Of a stretch of DNA of 64,000 nucleotides, positions 19,068 through 28,370 are shown one piece after another (position 1 is the first letter of the stretch; every line of letters begins with the position of its first letter). This DNA is from Bartonella sp. AU18XJBT (GTDB lineage Bacteria; Pseudomonadota; Alphaproteobacteria; Rhizobiales; Rhizobiaceae). The DNA is taken from NCBI RefSeq assembly GCF_028618595.1, contig NZ_JAQITE010000008.1, positions 1 to 64,000 of the forward strand. Direction: 5' to 3'. Below the pieces are notes generated by a model, which was not told where the DNA came from, ran no database searches, and was given only the letters and a program-made list of their open reading frames with translations. Position numbers and translations under genes: made by a program.

Positions 19068-19502
19068 TTAAGATAAAAGCATTTCACTTTTAAGGTTGCC
19101 CATCAAACAGACTTCTTTCCATTCATCTTCTGTCACGGGTTGTACTGATAAGCGGCTGGCTTTAACTAGCACCATGTTTGCTAGTTTGGGATTGGCTTTA
19201 ATTTGTTTTAATGAAACAGGTGTTGGCATGTCACAAAGTGCACGGATATCCACACATTCCCAGCGTGGATCAGAGCTTGTAGAATCAGGGTGTGCTTCAG
19301 CACATATTTCTACAATGCCTACAATTTCTAAACCTTTATTTGAGTGATAAAAAAAACCTTTATCGCCATATTTCATGGCGCGCATATTATTACGGGCTTG
19401 ATAATTGCGTACACCATCCCATTTTTCGCCATTAACTCCTTTTTTCTTTTGCATCTCCCATGACCATTTGTGGGGTTCAGATTTAAAAAGCCAATAAGCC
19501 AT
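19068..19502 (-). CDS. EVE domain-containing protein
   Basis: A 144-residue single-domain protein. MAYWLFKSEPHKWSWEM, WDGVRNYQARNNMRAM and GDKGFFYHSN are hallmark segments of the EVE/THYN1 family, a PUA-like fold thought to bind modified bases in nucleic acids. ATG 19502 has GAAAAAGGAGAAC directly upstream. Length and motifs are complete. Flanked by decayed DNA, with no operon partner. Confidence 0.9.
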   Translation of the reverse strand: MAYWLFKSEPHKWSWEMQKKKGVNGEKWDGVRNYQARNNMRAMKYGDKGFFYHSNKGLEIVGIVEICAEAHPDSTSSDPRWECVDIRALCDMPTPVSLKQIKANPKLANMVLVKASRLSVQPVTEDEWKEVCLMGNLKSEMLLS

Positions 19503-20094
19503 GAGTTCTCCTTTTTCATAGACTGTTATACATTATGCATTTTATAAGCATCTTTGTAACACCATCAACGTTGATTTTTAAAATGGAGTAAAGAACGGGC
19601 ATTATCTGTTTTTTCTTGTTTCAAAATTAACGTGTAGCAGAGAAACGCGATTCATTGATATTTCATGTTGTATAAAGGTATTTTGCTCTTTGCTTATCTT
19701 TGCAGCTATGGTTTGAAATGCGGTCACTATAAGAGTTTGTTGGAGAAAATTAAGAAAATTGGTTCTAAAAAGCTTTAAGATTACAATGACAATGAAACGA
19801 ATAGATAATCAAAGAATGACATTCATATCTATGCTTTGTGGGAGAGAGTAGATCTTATTAAGCTGTAAAATATCGTCGTTTAAAGTGTAATGATATAAGA
19901 CAGTTTTTTGAAACATAAAGTTTTTTAGAATGTGTGGTGAATATTTAGGTTTGCGTGTCGAGCTTTGGGTTAAGTGAATTGTGTGAGTGGGAAGCAGCTG
20001 GAATCCGCTCGATAGAGAGTTCGGACTATCTGTAGACCGGATTGAGTAAAAATCTTTGTTTTTTAAGATGTGTGTGTGGGGGGCGTCAATTTTA
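19503..20094. other. Silent spacer with an integrase C-terminal repeat segment
   Basis: No credible gene. The sequence at about 19985-20070 (including AATCCGCTCGATAGAGAG and AAAAATCTTTGTTTTTTAAG) matches the repeat segments at 25650-25735 and 62970-63050, interpreted as the C-terminal part of decayed integrases. The rest shows nothing I recognise. Confidence 0.4.
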
Positions 20095-21189
20095 TTATGC
20101 TTTTGTTCCACGGCGTCCCATTCCGATCAAGGGCGTGGCTTTTTCATCTAATGGCCAGCGTGAGCGGGGTGCAATGTCGAGAGAGCTTGTTTCTCCTCGT
20201 ACGAGTTTTTGTGCACCGGCAAAAGCAATCATTGCAGCATTATCGGTACACAAGGAAAGAGGAGGGGCTATAAATTCAAAACCATGTTGATGGGCAAGTT
20301 CTTGCAATGTAGAGCGAATGGCTTGGTTTGCTGCAACACCGCCCGCGACAACCAAAGCAGGAGAACGCTTTCCTTGATCATGAGAGAGAGGATATTGGTG
20401 GGTAAAGTGTTGTAGGGCTAGGTAAATACGATCATGTATCGTATCGGTCACGGCTGCTTGAAAACTTGCGGCAATGTCAGCAATATCATTTTCTGTAAGA
20501 GGAGCTATGGCTGTTGCGGCTTGTCGGACAGCAGTTTTGAGTCCGGAAAAAGAAAAATCTAACCGTTTTTCACCCTTTAAAGGGCGTGGAAGGGGGATGC
20601 GATTTTTATCACCAAATAAAGCTGCTTTTTCAAGTGCTGGTCCACCAGGATAAGGAAGACCTAAAAGTTTTGCAGTTTTATCAAAGGCTTCTCCTAATGC
20701 ATCATCAATAGTGGTTCCTAAACGTTGGTAGTTGCCTACTCCATGAACAATGATTGTTTGTGTATGCCCCCCTGAAACCAAAAGTAATAAATAAGGAAAG
20801 CTGACGTTGTGCGTTAATACAGCTGTTAAAGCATGTCCCTCTAAGTGATTTACCGCAATAAATGGTTTGCCAGTGGCAAGAGAGAGTGCTTTTGCGCTCA
20901 TAACGCCTACCAACAATCCTCCTATCAAACCAGGTCCACTGGTGGCTGCAATGCCATCAATATCTTTTAATTTTGTGTTTGCTTCTGTTAGTGCTTGCAG
21001 AATTAAATGATCAAGAACTTCAACATGGGCACGAGCAGCAATTTCAGGAACAACACCGCCGTAAGGTGCATGGTGATCAATTTGGCTCCAAACAACATTG
21101 GAAAGAATTCGGCTGTTTGATTCATTGTTATATTCAATGACAGCCGCTGCCGTTTCATCACAACTTGTTTCTATTCCCAGCAGACGCAT
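20095..21189 (-). CDS. tsaD: tRNA N6-threonylcarbamoyladenosine synthase subunit TsaD
   Basis: A 364-residue ASKHA-fold protein that, with TsaB and TsaE, installs t6A37 on ANN-decoding tRNAs. It opens [17 protein letters not shown], has the metal-binding motif NHLEGHALT, the glycine loop [11 protein letters not shown], and [13 protein letters not shown] near the C-terminus. ATG 21189 is preferred to the TTG three codons earlier because MRLLGIETS is the normal start. In Rhizobiales tsaD is divergent from hemC-hemD; here the divergent side leads directly to the mitofilin-like gene. Confidence 0.95.
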   Translation of the reverse strand: MRLLGIETSCDETAAAVIEYNNESNSRILSNVVWSQIDHHAPYGGVVPEIAARAHVEVLDHLILQALTEANTKLKDIDGIAATSGPGLIGGLLVGVMSAKALSLATGKPFIAVNHLEGHALTAVLTHNVSFPYLLLLVSGGHTQTIIVHGVGNYQRLGTTIDDALGEAFDKTAKLLGLPYPGGPALEKAALFGDKNRIPLPRPLKGEKRLDFSFSGLKTAVRQAATAIAPLTENDIADIAASFQAAVTDTIHDRIYLALQHFTHQYPLSHDQGKRSPALVVAGGVAANQAIRSTLQELAHQHGFEFIAPPLSLCTDNAAMIAFAGAQKLVRGETSSLDIAPRSRWPLDEKATPLIGMGRRGTKA

Positions 21190-21573
21190 TTTAAACAAAA
21201 CCTTATATTGAAGCTTCTTTCCTGCGTGCGTACCATGAACAGAAAAAGATGCAAAGTATTTCTCTTAGAATTGATTTTTCTATGAAAAATATGTGTTTTG
21301 GCATTTTCTTTGAATTTCATGATATTGTTGATTAAAAAATAAAGCTGTATTTTTGAGTATAAAATGCAAATGTGTTTTTTAAAACTTGTCTATTAAAGTC
21401 TATAATTATAAATATTATTGAGAAAAATGAGATTTGGAAAATTTTTATAAAGTTATACTCTTTATAAAAAGAATGTAAAGTAAACGAAGATATTTGAGAA
21501 AAGCTGCATTTTTAAAACTTTCTTCATTTTATTATTTTATCATTAAAAAAAGTGTGCACGAAAAGTGACAGAG
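21190..21573. other. Divergent spacer where hemC-hemD usually lie
   Basis: About 380 bp of very AT-rich DNA between tsaD and the mitofilin-like gene. No fragment of hemC or hemD is recognisable by eye. It must contain promoters for both directions. Confidence 0.45.
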
Positions 21574-22758
21574 ATGGTCGATTCTTCAAAACCAAAAATT
21601 AAACCACATTATGCTGGTACGCGCCGTAAGAAACCAGTTATTGAGCATGAAGCTGTTCCCCATGATTCAGAGGAAAAAGTCCACAATTCTGTAGAATCTC
21701 ATGCGCGAGAAAAACAGAATATGCAAGGTCAGGATAAAAGTACCTCTAGTGCAACTTGGCTTTTCTTGTCCCTTTCTGGAATTTTGGGGGGATTCATTGC
21801 TTTGGGAATTTTTATGGGGCTTCAATGGGCTGGTCTTTTTCCTTCTCCTTTTGTGGAAAATTCTGCTGGAGGGGAAAAAGCTTTGCAGATTGCTGAAGCC
21901 GCAAAAAGTCAAGGTGAAGACACAAAGGAACAATTGAGGCGGCTCCTTCAAGAAATCGATGGATTAAAAACAGAGTTTTCTTCTTTTTCATCACAACAGT
22001 TTAAAACAACGAACAACGATGAACTATCGAAAGAAGAAAGCAAAAAAGCTTTTGCGATTTTAGAGGAAAAAGTAAAAGCTCTTGAAGAAACTGTACAAAC
22101 TTTTGTTAGAAAATCGAAAGAGATAGAGACGGCTTTGTCTGTTGGGCAGAGCAATGCAAATGATCTTGCTGCGTTAAAACAACAGTTAGAAGTACTACAG
22201 GAAGAAACTGCTGTTAAAAATAGTGAGAAAAGAGAAATAGATACCGCGCTCTTTACAGCAATTAGTTCATTAAAAAATGCTGTAGAGCGTGGTGGGTCTT
22301 ATAATAATGAATTAAAGCTGTTACAGCAATTATCGCCTTCGATTGATGGACTTGATGTGTTGCAAAAAACAGCTACTGTAGGTCTTCCAAGTTCAGCACA
22401 ACTTTCAGTTGATTTTGCTCATGTTGCCGATGCAATTGTTGGTACGCAAAATATTGTTGCGTCAGATGCTGGTTTTTTTGACCGAATTTTAGCGTGGATA
22501 AAAGGGCTCATTGTTTCGCGACCGATTGGAAATGTTGAAGGGATGACGCTTAGGGCTATTGCGGCACGCATGGAAGTTGCTATTCAAGCTGGTGATTACG
22601 AAAAGGCTTTGAGCGAATGGCAATCATTGCCACAAAGTGCAAAAGATATTTCAATGGATTTTGTTAAGCAGCTTGAAAGACATATTGCTATTCAACAGTT
22701 GTTGCAGCAATTGTTATTGTCTGTGCAACAAGGATCTTTTAAAGCAACAAAGATGTAA
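21574..22758 (+). CDS. Mitofilin-like membrane protein (COG4223 family)
   Basis: A 394-residue inner-membrane protein. A polar N-terminal tail of about 60 residues (KIKPHYAGTRRKKPVIEHEA) precedes one membrane helix (WLFLSLSGILGGFIALGIFM), then a coiled coil of about 160 residues, and a C-terminal mitofilin-like helical domain with GDYEKALSEWQSLP. Alphaproteobacterial Mic60/mitofilin homologues sit beside hemY and are linked to membrane shaping. Either ATG 21574 or GTG 21565 could be the start; no ribosome binding site decides. It is followed 11 bases later by hemY. Confidence 0.75.
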   Translation: MVDSSKPKIKPHYAGTRRKKPVIEHEAVPHDSEEKVHNSVESHAREKQNMQGQDKSTSSATWLFLSLSGILGGFIALGIFMGLQWAGLFPSPFVENSAGGEKALQIAEAAKSQGEDTKEQLRRLLQEIDGLKTEFSSFSSQQFKTTNNDELSKEESKKAFAILEEKVKALEETVQTFVRKSKEIETALSVGQSNANDLAALKQQLEVLQEETAVKNSEKREIDTALFTAISSLKNAVERGGSYNNELKLLQQLSPSIDGLDVLQKTATVGLPSSAQLSVDFAHVADAIVGTQNIVASDAGFFDRILAWIKGLIVSRPIGNVEGMTLRAIAARMEVAIQAGDYEKALSEWQSLPQSAKDISMDFVKQLERHIAIQQLLQQLLLSVQQGSFKATKM

Positions 22759-22769
22759 ATAGGCCCAAG

Positions 22770-24323
22770 ATGATACGTGTTTTTATTTATACTTTTGTTG
22801 TTTGTATCCTCGGTTTAGCTTTCGCGTGGGTTGCTAATCACAATGGTATTTTTGTTCTCACATTTTTGCATTTCAGATTTTCTGCTTCATTGCTTACAGT
22901 GTTAAGTGTGCTTATTTTGTTTTTTGTAACACTAATGCTTTTATGGTGGTTATTGTCTTTCTTTTTTTCCATACCGAGTGCTATTTCCAATTATTTTTAT
23001 AAACGCCATCAAAAGCGTGGTTATGAAGCTCTTTCAAAGGGGATTCTTGCAACTTTTGCTGGTGATAGTATGGTTGCGCAAAAAATGGAAGCACGGGTTG
23101 CTAAATATCTTGCAGAAAAACAAGAGCCATTGGTAAAATTCTTACAAGCACAAACCTTGTCTTTACAAAACAACTCTGTTCGCGCCATTGGTCTTTATGA
23201 GGAGATGAGAAAGGAAGATCCAACAAAACTGGTTGGACTTTATGGTTTGTTTCGTGAAGCGATGAAGAGTAAAGCTTATGAGGCGGCGCAACAATATGCC
23301 GAAGAGGCGCTGACTTTATCGCCAGCACTTTTATGGGCGCATCAAGCGGTGCTTGATCGGTTAAGTACTGAGGGTAAATGGGATAAGGCACTTACTATTT
23401 TTGAAAGAGCGCAGAAAGCTCTCCCGCGTTCTGTTCGCGCGACTCCAGAGCGGCAGCATATACAGGTTTTACTATTAAGTGGGCAGGCACTTTCTTTGTT
23501 TGATACACATCTTGTACAAGCACGTGAAGCCATTTTGAAAGCCCATAAATTGGCGCCTGATTTTGTTCCAATAATAGTTATTGCTGCTGATATTCTTTAT
23601 AAGTTAAATGAAACGCGTAAAGCGGATAAAATGATTATAGCGGCTTGGCAAAAGGATCCTCATCCTGATTTGGCGACGCTTTATCTTGAAAGAGAAGAAG
23701 GAGCCATTGGGCGATTGAAAAGGGCTAAGACACTTGCTTCTTATAATCAAGATGCATTTGAATCGGCTTTCCTTATTGCTAAAGCAGCTTTAGATGCTGG
23801 TGAAACAGCATTAGCGAGAGAGCAGGCAAAAAAAGCATTAGAATATCATCCACGGGAAAGTGTTTATTTATTGTTGGCAGATATTGAAGAGGCACAGGGA
23901 AACAATCAAGGTGCTGTGCGTCAATGGCTTTCTTTAGCACTTCGTGCTGAACGTGATCCAGTATGGATGTGTGATGGGACCATTTTTTCTTCTTGGTCAG
24001 CGGTTTCTCCAATCAGTGGACGTTTGGGTGGTTTTGAATGGAAGGCGCCTCCCTGTATGCCTTCTCTCACATTAGAGGTGGACAATATTTTGCCGAAAAA
24101 GCAAGACAAAGAGTATGTTATGGAAAAAAGTGATGGTGTTGAAGATAAGAAGCTTGAAAAATTAACACCTATAGACGATTCTCTTTTGCATAATGCGCAG
24201 CTGGAGAAACAAGATATAAAAGAACAAGATGTAAAAATGTTCAGTCAAACTCACTTAAATGTTGATGATCCAGGGGTTAAAACAGAAGAAGAAACATCTT
24301 CATCGAGGAAAAAATATCGTTAG
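22770..24323 (+). CDS. hemY: HemY-type TPR membrane protein
   Basis: A 517-residue protein: two N-terminal membrane helices with the HemY_N pattern (RVFIYTFVVCILGLAFAW, SIPSAISNYFYKRHQKRGYEALSKG), then TPR repeats to about residue 400 (YEAAQQYAEEALTLSPALLW, AREQAKKALEYHPRESVYLL), and a charged tail. WMCDGTIFSSWSAVSPISGRL is typical of the alphaproteobacterial form. Despite the name it is not protoporphyrinogen oxidase; it is associated with heme-gene clusters. The heme genes normally preceding it are absent here. Probably cotranscribed with the mitofilin-like gene. Confidence 0.85.
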   Translation: MIRVFIYTFVVCILGLAFAWVANHNGIFVLTFLHFRFSASLLTVLSVLILFFVTLMLLWWLLSFFFSIPSAISNYFYKRHQKRGYEALSKGILATFAGDSMVAQKMEARVAKYLAEKQEPLVKFLQAQTLSLQNNSVRAIGLYEEMRKEDPTKLVGLYGLFREAMKSKAYEAAQQYAEEALTLSPALLWAHQAVLDRLSTEGKWDKALTIFERAQKALPRSVRATPERQHIQVLLLSGQALSLFDTHLVQAREAILKAHKLAPDFVPIIVIAADILYKLNETRKADKMIIAAWQKDPHPDLATLYLEREEGAIGRLKRAKTLASYNQDAFESAFLIAKAALDAGETALAREQAKKALEYHPRESVYLLLADIEEAQGNNQGAVRQWLSLALRAERDPVWMCDGTIFSSWSAVSPISGRLGGFEWKAPPCMPSLTLEVDNILPKKQDKEYVMEKSDGVEDKKLEKLTPIDDSLLHNAQLEKQDIKEQDVKMFSQTHLNVDDPGVKTEEETSSSRKKYR

Positions 24324-24398
24324 TCTTGTCCAATAAAATTATTCTCTTATGCTTTAAAAATAAAGTTTTGCTTGGTTGCAAAGGTGATTGGTTGAAAA

Positions 24399-25145
24399 AT
24401 GTTTTTAAATCAGAGGTGTCTTGATAAAAAACAAAAAAATAACAAACCAAGGATTGCTGTCGTTATTCATCGGCGGTCTACCTATACTGGTCGTTTGGGA
24501 AAATTTTTACAACAAAATGGTTTTGTTCTTGATATTTATCGTCCTATTTTTGGACAAAAACTCCCTGATACATTAGAGCATTATGCCGGTGTTGTTATTT
24601 TAGGGGGACCGATGAGTGTGAATGACAGCGAAACCTATATTGGTGAGGAAATTGATTGGATTTCGTTATCACTAAAGGAAAATAAGCCTTTTTTGGGTAT
24701 TTGTCTTGGAGCACAAATGTTAGCGCGAAATCTAGGGGGACGCGTTGGTACAAGAAGTGATGGGACTGTTGAAGTCGGCTGGTATCCACTAGAAGCAACC
24801 CCTCAAGGGAAGGAATTGATGAGTTGGCCAGAAATGGTTTATCATTTCCATGATGAAGGTATTTATGATTTACCGAAAGAGGCAATGCTTTTGGCAACAG
24901 GGAATACATATCCTACACAAGCTTTTCGTTATGGAAACAATGCATGGGGCTTGCAGTTTCATGCTGAATTTACACGCGCTATGATGCGGCGTTTGGTCAT
25001 GCGTTCGGCACATAAATTGACTGAAAAAGGTGCTCAACCTGCTTGTGCACATTTGAAAGGACGTTTAATCTATGATCGAGCTTTGAGCCAATGGTTTGAA
25101 AGCGCATTATACCAGATTTTTTGTACACCGACCGTACTTGTGTGA
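24399..25145 (+). CDS. Class I glutamine amidotransferase (GMP synthase-like domain)
   Basis: A 248-residue stand-alone amidotransferase. The nucleophile Cys is in KPFLGICLGAQMLA, the catalytic His and Glu in WGLQFHAEF, and the oxyanion region in VVILGGPMSVND. Similar proteins are annotated as GMP synthase-like, but there is no synthetase domain, so the acceptor is unknown; some relatives hydrolyse gamma-glutamyl compounds. ATG 24399 is the only early start. No partner gene is adjacent. Confidence 0.8.
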   Translation: MFLNQRCLDKKQKNNKPRIAVVIHRRSTYTGRLGKFLQQNGFVLDIYRPIFGQKLPDTLEHYAGVVILGGPMSVNDSETYIGEEIDWISLSLKENKPFLGICLGAQMLARNLGGRVGTRSDGTVEVGWYPLEATPQGKELMSWPEMVYHFHDEGIYDLPKEAMLLATGNTYPTQAFRYGNNAWGLQFHAEFTRAMMRRLVMRSAHKLTEKGAQPACAHLKGRLIYDRALSQWFESALYQIFCTPTVLV

Positions 25146-25763
25146 TTTTTTTGATAACACATTGATTAATATAAGTAATTTACTGTTTTGCATATTAAAT
25201 GAGGATCCAGAATATAGTAAGTTTTTCTCATTCCAAACCTGTGTATGTTGAATCAATAAAAACCTCTTGCTTGTATGTCACAAGTAGGGCTGGCGTGTGG
25301 GCAAAAACTGTATAAGAAAAGACTAAAAATGCCTCTTATGAGCTGTCTTAAGTGCCAAGGGCTGTCGCAACATAGGGGGGCTAGCCAAATATAATGATGG
25401 TGCTGGCTTGTGCTCTCCCATAAGCGTAATGATGGGGGTGCTCAATGGCTTTATCGTTAAGAAACATTATTCATTATCATTTTTGTTATGCTGTGAAACA
25501 GTGTGGTTTAAGGCAGAAAATCTATATAAAACTTTACACATGAGGTGTTTTTTGTTAAAGGATGTAATGGGTTTTCTTAAAAAGATCTTGCTGAGTGGGC
25601 GTATGAGATGCTGTACTTTAGAATGATGTATAGGGACTCCTTGAAGTGGTTAGCAGATAAAATCCGATCGATTAAGAAGTTGGATTGTTTATCAACTGAC
25701 CGTGGTTAAGAATCTTTGTCCTTTTTAGGGTGGGGAGGAAGTTAAGAGATAAAGAAAGTTTCG
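25146..25763. other. Silent spacer with two integrase-derived segments
   Basis: The stretch holds an integrase N-terminal relic (25245-25460, plus) and the integrase C-terminal repeat segment at about 25650-25735 (minus orientation, with AAGAATCTTTGTCCTTTTTA). The two opposite orientations show rearrangement after decay began. Confidence 0.45.
25245..25460 (+). pseudogene. Decayed integrase N-terminus (plus strand)
   Basis: ATG 25329 starts MPLMSCLKCQGLSQH; after a frame change the segment continues with YNDGAGL and then HKRNDGGAQWLYR. This closely matches the fragment at 16976-17107 and the integrase DUF4102-like domain. The preceding sequence (GGCGTGTGGGCAAAAACTGT) also matches the other copies. 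Stops follow, and no catalytic domain is recognisable on this strand. Confidence 0.6.
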
Positions 25764-26926
25764 ATGTTGTCTAAATTCTTTCAAATACCGTCATCACAAA
25801 AAAGTTTTTCTTTGAGCTATTTAATTTGTGGGCTCTTTTGTCTTGCTCTGATATTTATTTATAGCACACTCTGGTTTTTTTTTCACGTAAAATAGAAAAC
25901 TATGTTTCTGATATATTCACAAAAGTATCTTCCCATAATATAACGGCGGTATGTGAGAATGTGCACAAGAATGGTTATCCTTTACGTGTCGGTGTTGTTT
26001 GTGACAAGTTTCAATTTTCTTGGCCTTTACATGGGATTTCTTTATCGACAGGGCGTTTGACAGCTGGTGCACCAATTTATGCACCTCATTTGATAGAGTT
26101 TAATGTTCATTCTCCTGCATTAATTGTTTTTTCTGGAAAAACTCCCATAGTATCGCGTTGGCGCAATTTGGTGATTGAAACGGAACCTTATTGGAAAACA
26201 GGTAAAACATTGAAGTTTATAGCTGAGGGGCTTGAAATTTCACCTCTTTCCTCTTCCCTTGAAGATCAAAAGCCTCAAGAAGCATTAGGAGCGCAAACAA
26301 CAGATAAAAAAACGACACAAGAAAATATAGAAGATCAGGCATCTTTGCAAAATACGCATAACGTGACTATTCAGCCATTAGAGCCAAAAGAAGCTACCCA
26401 AAAAATAACGGCAGAATTTTTTCGACTTGATCTTAAACATGAAAAGAATGATTTATCGGGAAATATAACTTTTGACGGTTTTGATGTTTCTCGAATTTTT
26501 ATATCTTCTTTTGTTGATGTCCCAAAAATTGATGGCAATTTGAAAGTGATTTTAAATGACATCTCTTTTCTGTCTGAAGATGAAGGAAAAAATTGGCAAC
26601 AGCGACTGCATGGAAAAAGTGGACTTTTAAAGCAAAGTGAATTGACTTTTCATACAGGTGGTGGGTTACGTATGAATGGGCCTTTTTCTTTTGATGAAGA
26701 AGGATATTTGACAGCAAAATTTGAACTTGTTCTTATTCAGCCTATGAAGCTTCTTGACACTCTGCAGCGCTTATTTCCCGAGCAGGCCAATAATCTTCAA
26801 GCATTATTTTTTATTTTGGGTACACTGCCTAAAAATGCCGATGGCGCTCCTGTTCTTCCCTTGCTCATTAACAATGGGTGGGTAAAATTAGGTTTTTTAA
26901 AACTTGGTCGTCTTTCTCCGCTTTAG
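25764..26926 (+). pseudogene. DUF2125 family protein, frameshifted in a T9 run
   Basis: ATG 25764, after a purine-rich AAAGAAAG stretch, encodes an anchor-like N-terminus with a membrane helix (SLSYLICGLFCLALIFIY) that stops at TAG 25893-25895. The continuation lies in another frame: FSRKIENYVSDIFTKVSSHN, then CENVHKNGYPLRVGVVCDKF, typical of DUF2125 proteins, to TAG 26924-26926. The switch point is a run of nine Ts at 25875-25883; ten or seven Ts would restore one frame of about 388 codons. A GTG at 25961 could still start a 321-residue piece without the anchor. The cause may be a mutation, a sequencing error or slippage. Function of the family is unknown. Confidence 0.75.
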
Positions 26927-27149
26927 GTGTTGTACCAAAGCCTTTTTTCATTTTTACTACCAAATTTCGATTTTTTCTGATTTTTACACTTTTTTGCAAT
27001 TTTAAAGTGTCAAAATCTATTTTAACAAAGCACGTATTTAATGGTAAAAAAATAGCTATAAAAATAAAAAATTACTACCTATTCCTAACTAGTCTAACCT
27101 CTTTTCACTTAACTATAAAGTCTTATGTCAAACTACATATAGAAACAAT

Positions 27150-28120
27150 GTTTGTGTGCAAAAAGTGGCATTGTAAAGCATGCTGAATTGCCTTTTTATA
27201 CAGGTGGTGTGGTGCTGTGTTAGGAGCCTTTTTTCTTTATGTATGGAATGAGCATCTTGCATATATCTTTTTAGGGTAATTTTTAAAATAGGTAAACAGC
27301 CTAGTTGGATGAGAATATGGAGTTGTAAAGGGAGAAAATAAACGCCCATCTTTACTGTCATTTTTTATTTGATTTTACGCATTTCAAAAGCAGTTACAGT
27401 CATATCTTTTAAATAATGGATTAAGCATATCCTTTTGTTTCTGATGTTTTTTAATGAAGCCAGATATCTTTCATGTAAAACAGAATATATGTGTATTGCA
27501 TATTTACACATTTATTAAAAAAATATTTCTCAGTACTTTCTATTTCACGATGTTGCCTATGAATGGTATAATGATAAAACCATTAAGCACTACCCTCTTT
27601 TCGCTTATGGAGTAAGAAGCTTAAGGGGAGACACGTCATATTTATATTTTCCTACCTCCAGTGTTTCTACGGCTTTTGGCATTTGAGGTGGTTTATGAGG
27701 GGCATTTTTAGTTCTTTATTTAATGTTTTTTATTTATACAGCTTTCCCATTTGCAACATGCAAGGGGTAATGCGTTTAATTGATTGAATATAAACGGATT
27801 GGAAATGAGGCAAACTTAGAATATCGGCTTCTCCTTCAACATAAAAATGATAAAATTATGATTGTAAATCAATATATTATATTTTTGTATTAAAGAATAT
27901 TTGACAGCAAAATTTGAACTTTTCCATATTCAGCCTATGAAGCTTCTTAACACTTTTCAGCGTTTATTTCCTACGCAGGCCAATAATCTTCAAGCGTTAT
28001 TTTTTATTTTAAGTACTCTGTCTAAAAATGCGGGATAGCGCTTCCGTTCTTCTCTTACTGATTAGTCATGGATGGATAGAACAGGGAAAAAGCTTAGCTA
28101 TTTTATACTGCTTTTAAGTC
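27150..28120 (+). pseudogene. Duplicated DUF2125 fragments, interrupted by an integrase relic
   Basis: Two blocks repeat the 3' half of the DUF2125 gene. Block 1, 27150-27236, matches 26605-26690 (both contain ACAGGTGGTG and a following CCTTTTTTCTTT-like stretch). Block 2, from about 27895 to 28120, matches 26703-26926 (shared TATTTGACAGCAAAATTTGA, CAGCCTATGAAGCTTCTT and CAGGCCAATAATCTTCAAGC). In the source gene the two blocks are contiguous; here about 660 bp of decayed integrase DNA lies between them. Stops prevent translation. Confidence 0.75.
27230..27890 (-). pseudogene. Decayed integrase (N-terminal and core-binding domains, minus strand)
   Basis: On the minus strand the N-terminal part gives HKRKEGSA, WFYHYTIHRQHREI, followed after decay by a core-binding segment MTVTAFEMRKIK and FLPLQLHILIQLGCLPILK. 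The latter matches the FESHKAELKN...FSPLQLHILPKLGR...PI pattern of P4-type integrases. The upstream end carries TAAATCAATATATTATA at 27865-27881, shared with 5622-5638. The relic sits exactly between two halves of the duplicated DUF2125 fragment. Confidence 0.65.
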
Positions 28121-28370
28121 TGAAAGTTTATGTTTTTAAGGTAAGAAATCAATCCTGTTGTCGTTTTGAAATTGTTGCAAACAATTCTATAGCTATAAAT
28201 AGCAAGTCTCTTATTTTGGGTGCTATGTCTAAAATGCAAACTTCCGCTCCATCTTGGCTTGTTTACTGTGGTGGGATAGAACGGGAGATTGAGTGGGTCC
28301 TTTTGTATTTGCTTTAGGTTTAAAATCCAGTATTTTGAAGTTGAGAAATCAATCCTGCTGCAAAAGTAAA
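28000..28370. repeat. 200-bp tandem duplication at the convergent DUF2125 / glutamate dehydrogenase junction
   Basis: Two units are offset by exactly 200 bp: GGATAGAAC at 28074 and 28274, and AGAAATCAATCCTG at 28144 and 28344. Each unit holds a degraded end of the DUF2125 gene followed by the complement of the end of the glutamate dehydrogenase gene. The second unit includes the true dehydrogenase stop codon, so only the first is dispensable. Confidence 0.75.

Noticed and set aside
27128-27361. 77-codon minus-strand frame as a gene
   Set aside because: It is the decayed core-binding part of an integrase relic, not an independent gene.
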